Assembly (NCBI GenBank): GCA_035606945.1
Contig: DATNDR010000057.1
Location: forward strand, 1 to 64,000
Length of the DNA stretch: 64,000 bases
Reading direction: 5' to 3'
DNA from: GCA-003244245 sp035606945
GTDB lineage: Bacteria > Actinomycetota > Actinomycetes > Mycobacteriales > Pseudonocardiaceae
In this document: positions 1 to 9,108 of the stretch, piece after piece
Position numbering within the stretch: position 1 is the stretch's first letter
How the letters are laid out: each line of letters begins with the position of its first letter
Program-made: the position numbers and the translations under genes
The notes under the pieces: model-generated
What the model was told of the DNA's origin: nothing
Database searches by the model: none
What the model saw: only the letters and a program-made list of their open reading frames with translations

Positions 1-1035
1 CGGACCCTGGCCTCGGCGCAGGTCGCGCCCGGTGAGCTCAGCGCGGTGCTGCTGGTCGGCGGATCCTCCCGGATCCCGCTGGTCGCCCGGATGGTCTCCG
101 CCGAGCTGGGACGCCCCACCGTGGTCGACACCCACCCCAAGCACGCCGTGGCGCTCGGCGCCGCCACGCTGGCCGCCCAGGCGCCCATGCCGGCAGCGGG
201 CACCATCTTCAGCGCCCGAATCCCCACCCGAGTCCCACAGACCGTGGCCGCAGCGCCCACGCCGACCACCAGCACCCGGCCCGAGGTGATCGTGCCGCCT
301 CGGCCACCAGTTCAGGAGACGGCCCCCAAGCCTGCTGCGTCACCGCCACCCCCGGCGAGCCCCGCGTTGCCGCCGCCGTCACCACCCGCGCGTCGCCCAC
401 GTCGACCCTGGCTGGTGGCCGGCACCGCCGCCGTTCTCGTCGCCGCGACCGGCGCCGCGGCGTTCGTATTGCTGAAGCCGGGACCCCAGGCGGCGCGGCT
501 CGCACTGACCACGTGCCAGGTCGAGATCGGCGAAACCTACGCGGCGACCGCCTCCGGGTTCGCCCCGGGAGAAAGGGTGCGGTTTTCCTGGACCGGCCCG
601 ACCAACGGAGTGATGGGCGCCTTCCCCGCCGACCAGAACGGCACCCGGGTGCACGGCGGAATCCTCGAGAAGGACCCTCCGGGCACCTACGCCATCTTCG
701 CCACCGGGATGTCGTCGGGGCGTACCAGCACGGCAGGGCTGGTCGTGACCGACACCGACACGGCCCGGCTGGCGCTGTCGAGCTGCCAGGTCACGATGGG
801 CGATACGTACTCAGCCAACGCCTCGGGGTTCTCCCCCGGAGAAAACGTGCAGTTCTCCTCGACCGGCGCCAGGAACGCAGTGCTGGGCACCTTCCGCGCC
901 GACCCGGCAGGCAAATGTCCGTACGGAGGCATCGTGGAGCACGATCCGCCGGGGACTTACACCGTCACCGCCACCGGTCTGACGTCAGGACGGACCGCCT
1001 CGGCCGGTCTGCAGGTCCTGCAAACCGCCAACTGA
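1..1035 (+). CDS. Hsp70-like membrane-anchored protein, C-terminal part (5' end outside window)
   Basis: The reading frame is open from base 1, so the gene begins upstream. The first 60 residues are the end of an Hsp70/actin-type nucleotide-binding domain, with the intact adenosine motif VGGSSRIPLV and the typical end ALGAATLAAQ. A proline- and alanine-rich linker follows, then a basic stretch (RRPRRPW) and one hydrophobic segment (about fragment residues 139-160). After it come two similar repeats of roughly 85 residues (ARLALTTCQV.. and ARLALSSCQV..), each with a conserved Cys and the pattern DPPGTY. The expected topology is a cytoplasmic ATPase-like domain and an extracellular repeat domain. 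Two relatives lie at 28-32 kb. The role is unknown. Confidence 0.85.
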   Translation, partial: RTLASAQVAPGELSAVLLVGGSSRIPLVARMVSAELGRPTVVDTHPKHAVALGAATLAAQAPMPAAGTIFSARIPTRVPQTVAAAPTPTTSTRPEVIVPPRPPVQETAPKPAASPPPPASPALPPPSPPARRPRRPWLVAGTAAVLVAATGAAAFVLLKPGPQAARLALTTCQVEIGETYAATASGFAPGERVRFSWTGPTNGVMGAFPADQNGTRVHGGILEKDPPGTYAIFATGMSSGRTSTAGLVVTDTDTARLALSSCQVTMGDTYSANASGFSPGENVQFSSTGARNAVLGTFRADPAGKCPYGGIVEHDPPGTYTVTATGLTSGRTASAGLQVLQTAN

Positions 1036-1171
1036 TACCCCGCACGCCGAACTCTCCAAATATCCGGCACAGATCCGCAAAACCTCCGCGCCCGCATCCG
1101 ATGACCCCGGCTGTCCCCCTCGGCAACATGGGATGCGCCGGGCTCAATGGCGGGGAACGAGGTGAACACCG

Positions 1172-2626
1172 TTGAAAATGCTGCCGATCGCAGAACTCGA
1201 TCTGCCGCCGGGACGCGTGATCGAATGGGTAGTCCGCCCGTCGTCGGAGCATGACTCGACGGCAACCGCAGTGGAGTCGGCCAAGCGTCCGTCGTTCACC
1301 CAGGAGCTTTACTACCACCTGATCGAATGGCAATCCCATCTGCACTCGGGCAGGCTTGCCGTCTGGATTGCGGCGACCTTCGAAATCGGTGGGCAAGTCG
1401 ACCTCACCGCGCTCCGTGAAACGTTTCGACAGCTTCTTGTGCGCCATGAAGTGCTGCGTACGGAGTTCCGCATGAGGCCGGACCCGGACGGAACGCACGG
1501 AATCTTTGGGCTTCTCGTGTGCGATGTGCTCCATCCCGACGCGTTGGTTTTTGACGAGACCGAGGTCGGGATATTCCATCAGGCCGAGTCGCTGCGCGAG
1601 GCGTTGATCGAACGAATCGACAAGACGATCGACACCAACCGCGGTCCGGTCATGTTGATGGGAGTCGTGGTCGGCGCCGAGAGATCGGTCGCCTACATCG
1701 TTTGCGACCATCTGGTGACCGACGGTTTCTCCTGCGCCATCAAAGCACATGAGCTCAACGTGATCTACGAGTCCGCGGTCAACGGTGAGCCGGCGGAGTT
1801 GCCGGAGGTCGGCAGCTACCTGGACTACGGCGGGCAAGAATACGAAGAAGTAGAAAAGGTGCAGCCCGACGATCCACGTATCGAGCTATGGCGTGGTTTC
1901 GTTCGGCGCAACGGCCATGTGTTCACCGAGTTTCCGGTCGAATTGAACACGAAGAAGGGTGAATGGCACCCGGCCATGGTCGACGTCATCCAGGTGCTCG
2001 ACGCCTCCGAGGCCGACGTGTTCGAGAGACTGTGTCGCGCACAGGGTGCAGGGATGGCGCCGGGACTGCTGGCCGTCAACGGCATCGCGCTGCATGAGAT
2101 CGGTGCGCATGGCGTGCTGCGCACCGTGATGCCGGTCGCGCAGCGTCGATCTCCGCAATGGCGCAACGCCGTCGGCTGGTTCGTCAGTCTCGTTCCGCTG
2201 GAGGTGCCGATGGCCGGGGTCGACGAGTTCGCACATGTACTCGCCAGCGCGCACAGATCGTTCCGCACGGCGCTGGCGGCGGCCGATCTACCGCTTGCCT
2301 CACTGTTCATGCATCTCGGGACGCGATACCTGCCGATCAACGGATTTTTCGACCTCAAGCCGCAGACCCACTTCTCGTATATCGACTATCGCAAGCTGCC
2401 GGGGGCTGCCCGGGTCGAGACGTGGCGACAGACCACCGCCCTGCGCGTCACGAACACCAGCGATGCGCGCACGTGGTATTTCCGCACCCACGAGGGCGTG
2501 TTCATGTTCAACAACTTCATCGACACGCCCCGCGCCCGCCAGGTACTCGCCGCATACGAGGCCAGTGTCCGTCGGGTGATGACCGAGCTCCTCGACCCCG
2601 CTGCCGTCACGTTCCACGCGGCGTGA
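1172..2626 (+). CDS. stand-alone condensation-domain protein
   Basis: This is a 484-residue protein with the signature of NRPS condensation domains and related acyltransferases. It has RHEVLRTEF near residue 90 and an HxxxDG active-site motif (HLVTDG, His about residue 180). The family normally joins an acyl or aminoacyl donor to an amine or hydroxyl acceptor. Here no adenylation, carrier or polyketide synthase module is nearby, so it is a free-standing enzyme, as in PapA-type acyltransferases. The start is TTG at 1172; an in-frame ATG follows two codons later. The substrate cannot be read from the sequence. Confidence 0.8.
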   Translation: MKMLPIAELDLPPGRVIEWVVRPSSEHDSTATAVESAKRPSFTQELYYHLIEWQSHLHSGRLAVWIAATFEIGGQVDLTALRETFRQLLVRHEVLRTEFRMRPDPDGTHGIFGLLVCDVLHPDALVFDETEVGIFHQAESLREALIERIDKTIDTNRGPVMLMGVVVGAERSVAYIVCDHLVTDGFSCAIKAHELNVIYESAVNGEPAELPEVGSYLDYGGQEYEEVEKVQPDDPRIELWRGFVRRNGHVFTEFPVELNTKKGEWHPAMVDVIQVLDASEADVFERLCRAQGAGMAPGLLAVNGIALHEIGAHGVLRTVMPVAQRRSPQWRNAVGWFVSLVPLEVPMAGVDEFAHVLASAHRSFRTALAAADLPLASLFMHLGTRYLPINGFFDLKPQTHFSYIDYRKLPGAARVETWRQTTALRVTNTSDARTWYFRTHEGVFMFNNFIDTPRARQVLAAYEASVRRVMTELLDPAAVTFHAA

Positions 2627-2826
2627 CCCGGCGACGGGCAGGTTCGCACCGCATCGGCTCACAGCCATCCGGACATGCCCCGGCTCAGGACACCGCGGCA
2701 ATCGCCTGGGGACGGGCACCCTCTTCCGCATCAACAACATCATCCCCGCACCCTGACCGAACCTACGCCGCTGCACCGGCACGAGGCACCTTGCCGGGTT
2801 ACGCACCGGCCGTCATCGTGGCGAGC

Positions 2827-3639
2827 ATGAGTACGTCGATGCTGCCTGCGGAGGGCGAGCACCTCACGACGGGGTGGGAGCCGGACCTCCCGGCCGGCGA
2901 CACCCTCGTACGGGCGGCCGTGCTGGTACACGCCTCCTGGCCGGTGCGGGTCGCCCGTGGTGCCGGACGGCCGTGGCGATCCGGGCCGCTGTGGTCCGGA
3001 GGTTGGATAGGTGATCGCGGAGCACTCACCAACCCGGTCGTCCTGGTCCAGCCGTTGACCCGGCCGGAGGAAACGCTGCATGACGTCGGCACGCTGTTTC
3101 CCGCGCACGTGCCGTACCTGCTGATCAGCGCGTGGCCGACCCCGGACCTGCGGCCACATGGACTTGCCCTGATGGGGCATCCGCCGCTGATGGTGCGCTT
3201 TCCCGGCCCCCGGCCGGACTCGCCCAATCCGGAGATCGACGTGCGGGAGGTCAAAGACGTCGAGGAGCTCGCGGTGGCCGAGCGCGTGCTCGTCGACGGC
3301 TATCCCATGCTGGAGTTGGAGCCGCTCAAGCCGGGTGACCTACTCGGCCCGACGCTACTGCAGGCCGACACTCGAGTATGGCTCGCGTGGCTGGACAGCC
3401 AACCAGCCGCGGTCGCGGCAGCACACCAGCACGCCGACGTCACCCTCGTCGAATACGTCGCGACGCTGCCGGCAGCGCGAGGCCGCGGTGCGGGTGCCGC
3501 GGTGGCCTGGGCGGCCACCCTGGCCGATCCTGCGGCGCCAGCGGTGCTCATCGCCAGCGACGACGGGCGACCCGTATACGACCGACTCGGCTATATCGCC
3601 GTGGAACGGTGGACGGCCTGGCTGCGCCCGCAACGATAG
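2827..3639 (+). CDS. GNAT family N-acetyltransferase
   Basis: This is a 270-residue protein. The C-terminal half has the acetyl-CoA binding pattern of GNAT enzymes: EYVATLPAARGRGAG followed by a helix and the end YDRLGYIAVERWTAW. The N-terminal half (about 130 residues) has no motif I recognise. I chose ATG 2827 because the open frame upstream overlaps the condensation gene in a frame with poor coding character. The acceptor substrate is unknown. Confidence 0.75.
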   Translation: MSTSMLPAEGEHLTTGWEPDLPAGDTLVRAAVLVHASWPVRVARGAGRPWRSGPLWSGGWIGDRGALTNPVVLVQPLTRPEETLHDVGTLFPAHVPYLLISAWPTPDLRPHGLALMGHPPLMVRFPGPRPDSPNPEIDVREVKDVEELAVAERVLVDGYPMLELEPLKPGDLLGPTLLQADTRVWLAWLDSQPAAVAAAHQHADVTLVEYVATLPAARGRGAGAAVAWAATLADPAAPAVLIASDDGRPVYDRLGYIAVERWTAWLRPQR

Positions 3640-3764
3640 CTCCAGGAGGCCGCCCCGTCCTGTCGCGGAGTTCGACACCGTGGTGATCCGCCCGGCGTTG
3701 AGCAGCCATACAGTCGAACTCGGCGACGACACGGCCGCCCGACCGGCACTCGAAAGGGGAGACC

Positions 3765-4307
3765 GTGATCCTTTACGCCTTCGGGTTCGAGCGGATCTGT
3801 GTGGTGATCGCAGACTTGTACTTCGTCGACCCCGCCCCGCTGCCGGGTCAGGAGGGCGCCGAGCGCGGTGTCCGCCTTGAGGTGCGGCTGCTCGCACCGG
3901 GTGAGCTGAGAGGGTCGATCTATTCGGCCCGGCCGATCATGATCGAACGGCCGGTCTGGAGGGTCGACCTCTTGGAGGCGGTGGCGGGCACTCCGGGCAG
4001 CTTGGATCGGGCTCATCACCACCCGGGCTTCTCGGGGTGGGAACCCGGTGCCCGGCACTTCGTCGACGGGCTGTCGGCACAGCCGCTCAACTGGGTGGCC
4101 ACCCAACTATCCGATCTGGACGCACTTCTGGAACAGGCCGGTGTGGCGGTCACCGAGGTCGGTGCCGGCGATGCCGAGGCACTCCGGCAGGCCGTCCCCG
4201 AGATCACCGACGCGCTGGGACGGCTGCTCGATCGAATCAAGACGGGCGAGCTGGCGCGTCCCCCGAGTAGCGAGAAGCTACCCAGCGTCCGCAGCGGCTG
4301 GCTTTAG
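3765..4307 (+). CDS. conserved hypothetical protein
   Basis: This is a 180-residue soluble protein that I do not recognise. The GTG start at 3765 has a good ribosome binding site (GAAAGGGGAGACC just before it). The N-terminus reads as a hydrophobic beta-strand (ILYAFGFERICVVIADLYF). The middle carries HHHPGFSGWEPGARHF, and the C-terminal part is mostly helical. There is no signal peptide or membrane segment. The downstream gene is convergent, so it is probably transcribed alone. Confidence 0.6.
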   Translation: MILYAFGFERICVVIADLYFVDPAPLPGQEGAERGVRLEVRLLAPGELRGSIYSARPIMIERPVWRVDLLEAVAGTPGSLDRAHHHPGFSGWEPGARHFVDGLSAQPLNWVATQLSDLDALLEQAGVAVTEVGAGDAEALRQAVPEITDALGRLLDRIKTGELARPPSSEKLPSVRSGWL

Positions 4308-4584
4308 AAGTTCACCGGCACAGGCCTCTACCACACCGCGAAATCAGACTACGTCGAGGGCCTGGTCGAACGTGGTGAACTGGGCCGATGTCGCCCGCCG
4401 CAGATACCTCCCGGATCCGGGCCGACCACCACAGCGTGCCACGCACCTGAACAGCGCTCAGTGCGGCCGCATCCCTCAGGTTCCTGAGCCGGCCGAGATG
4501 GCGGCGGGACGCCGGCGTCGCCGAGGTCGATGTGAGCACAACCGGTTCCAGCCGTATCCGACAGTACGATAAAAAGGCACCTAG

Positions 4585-5520
4585 TCAGCGGTGAAACTCC
4601 GCTGGGCCCTCGGGTGGAACTGCGCGGGATACCGCGCGTAGTGCCAGGATGCCGGTGAGGAACAGGCCGAAGCCGCCGCCGACTATGAGGGCTGCGGTGG
4701 CACGGTCGAGGTTGGGGTTCCAGCCGAAGGGCAGCACGGCGTAAAAAAAGCTCACAACGTCGGACGCGCTGAACAGTGCCAGTAGAACGCCGAACAGGCC
4801 ACAGACCATCGGCCCGCTCGGGTGACCCGCGATGGCCAGTGCGGGGCCGATTACGGCCAGCGGCCAGGCGGCGATGGCTGGGCCGGCTAAGCCGACGACC
4901 ATTGCCAGCATGGGTTGATCTGGTGGCAACACGAAAATGGATCCCAGCAAATGGATGACATGCGCCGCGGCGATCGCGGCGGTGACGGCGCCCAGCACCG
5001 CGGCGGCCCACCGCCGGCGTATGGCCAGTGCGCCGATCACTGCGGCCACCAGCGCGGCCAAGCCGGTGGCCAGCCACCATCGGCCGGCTGGTGGCGCCGG
5101 GGGCCATACCTGCTCGCCGTGGATGGTCACGGTCTGGCTGCCGACCCGCAGTGGGATGGCCCAGGCACGTCGGTGGTCGGGCGGATCCGGCGCCTGGGCA
5201 GCGGCGGCGATCCGGCTGTCGGACCAGCGGGCGGTGGTGCCGGGTGGGACGGTTGGCTCACGGCCACGGTTGGCGTGTGGCTCGGGGAGCACGTCAACGG
5301 TGACACCGGTCTGGTTATCGATTTCCAGCCGTGCCCCTGCCTCGATCACTGTTACCCGTAGTCCTGTCACTGGCGGGTCAACCGCGTGGATTTCACAGCG
5401 GCTGGCAGATGGTGCCAGCCCACCGGCGTAGTGGGCTGCGGCGACGCCGCTGCGAGCGGGCAACGCGACAAGCACCAGGATCAGTACGACGGCAGACCGC
5501 AATCCCCACCGCGAAACCAT
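4585..5520 (-). CDS. membrane protein with signal peptide and extracellular domain
   Basis: This is a 311-residue protein. An N-terminal signal sequence (SAVVLILVLVALPARSGVAAAH) precedes an extracytoplasmic domain of about 130 residues with beta-rich text (GLRVTVIEAGARLEIDNQTG). About five or six hydrophobic segments follow. It is divergent from another polytopic protein at 5695, with a shared 175-base promoter region. From memory, pairs of such membrane proteins in actinobacteria are sometimes labelled fenitrothion hydrolase subunits; that name is weak evidence of function. The ATG at 5520 was preferred over longer in-frame starts because the signal peptide follows directly. Confidence 0.65.
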   Translation of the reverse strand: MVSRWGLRSAVVLILVLVALPARSGVAAAHYAGGLAPSASRCEIHAVDPPVTGLRVTVIEAGARLEIDNQTGVTVDVLPEPHANRGREPTVPPGTTARWSDSRIAAAAQAPDPPDHRRAWAIPLRVGSQTVTIHGEQVWPPAPPAGRWWLATGLAALVAAVIGALAIRRRWAAAVLGAVTAAIAAAHVIHLLGSIFVLPPDQPMLAMVVGLAGPAIAAWPLAVIGPALAIAGHPSGPMVCGLFGVLLALFSASDVVSFFYAVLPFGWNPNLDRATAALIVGGGFGLFLTGILALRAVSRAVPPEGPAEFHR

Positions 5521-5694
5521 TCGGTCATTGTCCGGCCTGCATAACAAGCCTGCCAGCGCCATGAGACCGCGGTGCTGTCGTCGGTTGCGGGTTGTGCCAC
5601 CAGACCAAGCTGTCCCTGAAACCCTCGGCACGCTCGGAGCGGCCGAGCTGCTGGAGAAACTGAGCAAGGCCCTGGTGATGTTTAAGGTGAGTTA

Positions 5695-6996
5695 ATGCTG
5701 CTTGCACACGGCGTGGGCACCCGCAGCGATCTCCCCGTGCCGGTCTGGTTGGCCGCCGGCGGCGCTGGCCTGGCGGTACTGATCTCGTTCGGCGCGCTGA
5801 CCTTGTTGTGGCGCAAACCGCTGCTGGGCGGCGACACCGCCGGATGGCCGATCCCGCGCCCGGTGGCCAGCGTGTTGGACAGCACAGCGCTGCGAGGCGT
5901 ATTGCGGGGCGCGGCGACGCTGCTCGCAGTCGCGGTGTGCCTGATCGGGTTTTTCGGCCCGGCCAGCGTCCAGCGCAACCTCGCTCCGTGGGCGTTCTAC
6001 GTGACCTTCTGGGTCGGGCTCGTCCCGGCATCATTGTTGCTCGGGCCGGTATGGCGGATTGTGAACCCACTGCGGCTGGTGCACGCCGTGCTGGCCCGAC
6101 TGCTGCGACGAGACCCGCAACGGGGACTGTTCGCCCTGCCGGAGCGACTCGGCTACTGGCCGGCGGCGGCGTCGCTGGCCGCTTTCGCCTATTTGGAACT
6201 CGTGGTACCCGCGCGTTCCCAGCCCGACGTGGTCTCCCGATTCATCCTGTTTTACGCGGCCGTGCACACCACCGCGGCGCTGGTGTTCGGACAACGCTGG
6301 TTCAACCGTGGCGACGGGTTTGAGGTCTACTCCACATTGCTGGGCTCACTGGCCCCGCTCGGCCGGCGCCGCGACGGCCAACTCGTGCTGCGCAGCCCGC
6401 TCGATGGGTTGACCACCATCCAGCCCGGACCGGGGCTGGTCGCCCTCGTGGTCACGCTCGTCGGCTCCACCGCCTACGACGGGCTGTCCCGAACCAGCTT
6501 TTGGAACACCGTCATCCCCAGCGGCCCCACTGCGGCCACCGGGGGGCTGGTCTGCTCCATCCTGCTGATCACGACGGTGTATCTGCTGGGCACCTGGCAG
6601 GTGGTCATCCCCGGCCAGCGCGACGCCCCGACGCCGACCACCTTCGCGCCCACCATCGTGCCCATCGCCGCAGGTTATGCCATCGCGCACTACTTCTCGC
6701 TGCTCATCTTCGATGGCCAGCAAACCTTGATCCTGGCCAGCGACCCCCTCGGCCGCGGAACCGATTTCTTCGGTACCGCCCACGACATCATCAACTACAC
6801 TCTCGTCAGCACCACGGCGATCGCGCTGGTACAGATCCTCGCGATCGTGACTGGCCACCTCCTCGCCACGGTCAGCGCGCACGACCAAGCCGTGCAGGCA
6901 TTCCCCGCCGCCATCGCAACACGAGCCCAGTACCCGCTGCTCGCCGTGATGATCACGCTCACCATCGGCGCGGTCATCCTGGTCTTCGCACCATGA
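5695..6996 (+). CDS. polytopic integral membrane protein
   Basis: This is a 433-residue protein with about nine or ten hydrophobic segments and conserved-looking loops such as GPVWRIVNPLR, STAYDGLSRTSFW and AHYFSLLIFDGQQ. The start at 5695 is preceded by AAGGTGAG. It is divergent from the secreted or membrane protein at 4585-5520 and the two probably act together. Homologues have been labelled fenitrothion hydrolase in databases (from memory, low certainty). No transporter or enzyme motif can be named from the sequence. Confidence 0.65.
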   Translation: MLLAHGVGTRSDLPVPVWLAAGGAGLAVLISFGALTLLWRKPLLGGDTAGWPIPRPVASVLDSTALRGVLRGAATLLAVAVCLIGFFGPASVQRNLAPWAFYVTFWVGLVPASLLLGPVWRIVNPLRLVHAVLARLLRRDPQRGLFALPERLGYWPAAASLAAFAYLELVVPARSQPDVVSRFILFYAAVHTTAALVFGQRWFNRGDGFEVYSTLLGSLAPLGRRRDGQLVLRSPLDGLTTIQPGPGLVALVVTLVGSTAYDGLSRTSFWNTVIPSGPTAATGGLVCSILLITTVYLLGTWQVVIPGQRDAPTPTTFAPTIVPIAAGYAIAHYFSLLIFDGQQTLILASDPLGRGTDFFGTAHDIINYTLVSTTAIALVQILAIVTGHLLATVSAHDQAVQAFPAAIATRAQYPLLAVMITLTIGAVILVFAP

Positions 6997-7159
6997 TTCT
7001 CTCGGCGCCAAGGTGGGTCACCACCATGCCGCGCCCAGAAGGGCGCCACCCTGTTCCGGGTTGTCACCCCCAAACAACCCGACCGGGTCAAGAGTTGTAC
7101 TACTCGGCCGGACCAGCGGGAGTGCCCTACCTCGAATTGCCCGACAAGGACGCGACCTA

Positions 7160-7306
7160 CGGCCGACAGCCACGGCGGTAATCGGGCTGGTAGTCGCCAC
7201 GGCGTATCCCCTGTGGGGAGTGTCCGCGCTCATGGTCGTTGCGCTGGACCACTTCGCGCTGACGATCGAGTTGATCATGATGTCCTTAGTCACGTACCGG
7301 AGCTAG
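7160..7306 (+). pseudogene. possible remnant of a small membrane protein (DUF7144-like)
   Basis: The 446 bases between 6997 and 7442 hold no convincing intact gene. In one frame the text ATAYPLWGVSALMVVALDHFAL resembles the last transmembrane part of DUF7144-type proteins, which often end with YPxW..., a hydrophobic run and ALDVF. No start or upstream domain fits. This is a tentative reading of a decayed copy. Confidence 0.25.
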
Positions 7307-7320
7307 CTTGGTGGCAAAGG

Positions 7321-7359
7321 TGTCAGCAGACTGACACTGTTCGTGTCAAGTACCTGACA
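7321..7359. promoter_or_regulatory. two tandem TGTCA-N6-TGACA palindromes (operator-like)
   Basis: TGTCAGCAGACTGACA lies at 7321-7336 and TGTCAAGTACCTGACA at 7344-7359. Both fit TGTCA-N6-TGACA, with centres 23 bases apart, about 85 bases before the SnoaL-like gene at 7443. Two matching inverted repeats about two helix turns apart are typical of cooperative repressor sites. No regulator gene is adjacent, so the binding protein is unknown. Confidence 0.6.
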
Positions 7360-7442
7360 TGGGTTGATGCGGCAGGACGGAAGAATGCCGATCGTGAGTC
7401 CGGAAGGAACCGTAGGACTATTGCCGAGCACAGGGATGATCA

Positions 7443-7856
7443 ATGGTCAGCGTACGCAGTCTCCAGGAAGATCAAATCAGGATCTGGAATGACCACAACG
7501 AAGCGTCCTGGGTGGATTTGTTCGGCCCGGAGGCGACGTTTAGCGGGCCCGGCGGAGTGCGCGGATCCGGCACCGAGATGGCAAGAAAATTTTACCGCAT
7601 GTGGCAGGACGCCTTCCCGGATAATCAGTTGAAGACTTTTCAGATCATCGATGGTGAGGATGCCGTTGTTCTCGAGGGTGTGTTCGAGGGCACCCATACG
7701 GCGACGCTCAACGCGCCTGGCGGATCAATCCCGGCCACGGGAAGGCGAATTACGGTACCCTTCGTCTCGGTGCTTGGGGTTGCCGGTGACAGGTTCACCA
7801 GTATCGCGGTTTATTTCGACCAGATGGAGCTCCTGACCCAGCTCGGGCTTGCCTAG
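7443..7856 (+). CDS. SnoaL/NTF2-like protein (ester cyclase type)
   Basis: This is a 137-residue single-domain protein. The pattern of an N-terminal helix with WNDHNEASWVDLFGPEATFSGPGG, then FYRMWQDAFPDNQL and a run of strands ending VYFDQMELLTQLGL is that of the SnoaL-like fold, which includes polyketide cyclases and hydrolases. The reaction cannot be assigned. It stands alone behind a pair of operator-like palindromes. The ATG at 7443 has a weak purine-rich site (AGGGATG) upstream. Confidence 0.75.
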   Translation: MVSVRSLQEDQIRIWNDHNEASWVDLFGPEATFSGPGGVRGSGTEMARKFYRMWQDAFPDNQLKTFQIIDGEDAVVLEGVFEGTHTATLNAPGGSIPATGRRITVPFVSVLGVAGDRFTSIAVYFDQMELLTQLGLA

Positions 7857-7948
7857 TCATCCACGATGGCTGACGCTTGACAGTGCGAGCAGGCGCTGCT
7901 GCCGCGCTGCGTTTGCCTCGTCGGCCACTCGGTGTGTTAACTGATTTT

Positions 7949-8038
7949 TGGCGGTAGCGGTGGGATTTGAACCCACGGAGGGCGTGAACCCTCACGCGCT
8001 TTCGAGGCGCGCTCCTTCGGCCGCTCGGACACGCTACC
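7949..8038 (-). tRNA. tRNA-Ser(CGA), CCA encoded
   Basis: On the minus strand the gene starts GGTAGCGTGTCCGAGCGG and ends with the matching acceptor strand CGCTACC, a discriminator G and an encoded CCA (7949-7951). The anticodon stem CGCGC/GCGCG encloses the loop CTCGAAA, giving anticodon CGA, which reads serine codon UCG. A long variable arm and the T-loop GGTTCAAATCC are visible. It lies just upstream of tadA on the same strand order, as often seen in Pseudonocardiales. Confidence 0.95.
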
Positions 8039-8065
8039 GCCGGTGAGGATACCCGACCCGGCCCC

Positions 8066-8536
8066 TCACGGGCGTCGCAGGCGCATGAAGCCGGTCAGCA
8101 GTGCGGCGCACTCCTCAGCAAGCACACCGCCGTGCACCTCCAGGCGGTGATTCAGCCGGCGGTCGCGCACGACGTCCCACAACGAGCCGGCCGCGCCGGT
8201 CTTGGGTTCCCAGGCGCCGAACACCAGACGATCCACCCTGGCCGCCACCAGGGCACCGGCGCACATGGTGCACGGCTCGACGGTGACAGCCAGCGTGCAG
8301 CCGCTCAGCCGCCAGCCAGTACCGAGCCGGGCCGCACCGGCGCGCAAGGCCAGCATCTCTGCGTGCGCGGTCGGATCCCCGGTCGCCTCCCGGGCGTTGC
8401 AGGCGGCGGCCAGCTCGACGCCGTCGGCATCCACCAGCACGGCCCCGACGGGAATGTCGCCGGTGGTCGCTGCGCCGCGAGCGACTTCCAGAGCGCGCCG
8501 CACCAGCGCCACATCGGCACCGGTGGTGACGGTCAT
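8066..8536 (-). CDS. tadA: tRNA-specific adenosine deaminase
   Basis: This is a 156-residue zinc-dependent deaminase that converts A34 to inosine in the tRNA anticodon wobble position. The zinc and catalytic motifs are clear: TAHAEM (His and the catalytic Glu) and PCTMC (two Cys). The length fits the family. The ATG at 8536 overlaps the stop of the upstream gene (ATGA at 8533-8536), so the pair is translationally coupled. The tRNA-Ser gene follows downstream. Confidence 0.95.
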   Translation of the reverse strand: MTVTTGADVALVRRALEVARGAATTGDIPVGAVLVDADGVELAAACNAREATGDPTAHAEMLALRAGAARLGTGWRLSGCTLAVTVEPCTMCAGALVAARVDRLVFGAWEPKTGAAGSLWDVVRDRRLNHRLEVHGGVLAEECAALLTGFMRLRRP

Positions 8537-9018
8537 CCGGGTTGCTTCTCCAGCAGCGCGGACAGCTGCGGCCGGAACCCGCACCGCTGGGCGATCATGT
8601 CGAGTTGCTCGTCCGGGTACAGATCCACCTCATCGATGATCACCTGCATCTCCTCCGCAGGCAGCCCGACATCGGCTAGCAGACCGAGATCACCCTCCGG
8701 CCAGACGTCGTCGGCGTCCACCGCATCCTCATCGGGGACCTCCACGCGCAGCAAATCGAGCACGTCGGCCGCGATGTCGTAGTCCAGCGCGGCGGCGGCG
8801 TCGGACAGCAGCAACGCCACCCCGCCCGGTACGGGTCGCACCACGACGAAAAACTCGTCATCGACGTCGAGCAAGCCGAAGACCGCCCCAGTGGAGCGGT
8901 GTCCACGCAGCTCGGTGATGGCTGCGTCGAGGTCTCGAAGGGCCGCAGCGTCCAGTTTGGTGCACTGCCAGCGCCCATCCTCGCGAACCACCGCAACGGC
9001 GAAGCCGCTGATCGTCAT
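8533..9018 (-). CDS. tRNA adenosine deaminase-associated protein
   Basis: This is a 161-residue acidic protein found in actinobacteria directly upstream of tadA and named for that linkage. The N-terminus reads GFAVAVVREDGRWQCTKLD. The central part is rich in Asp and Glu and the C-terminus ends ERCGF-like (AQRCGFRPQLSALLEKQPG). It shares an ATGA overlap with tadA. It may support or regulate the deaminase, but no biochemical role is known to me. The ATG at 9018 is chosen because the upstream extension overlaps the promoter region of the divergent amidohydrolase. Confidence 0.85.
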   Translation of the reverse strand: MTISGFAVAVVREDGRWQCTKLDAAALRDLDAAITELRGHRSTGAVFGLLDVDDEFFVVVRPVPGGVALLLSDAAAALDYDIAADVLDLLRVEVPDEDAVDADDVWPEGDLGLLADVGLPAEEMQVIIDEVDLYPDEQLDMIAQRCGFRPQLSALLEKQPG

Positions 9019-9108
9019 GGCACCAGTATGCGCCGTTTGTCGCAGCACGAACCTACGATCAGCTGTCGAACCCCCCAACAGCGGGATAAAGTGCGACAAT
9101 GGGTGGTT

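Noticed and set aside
32..655. Several ORFs on both strands across the first Hsp70-like gene
   Set aside because: They are out-of-frame shadows of the true frame, which carries the VGGSSRIPLV motif and continues from base 1.
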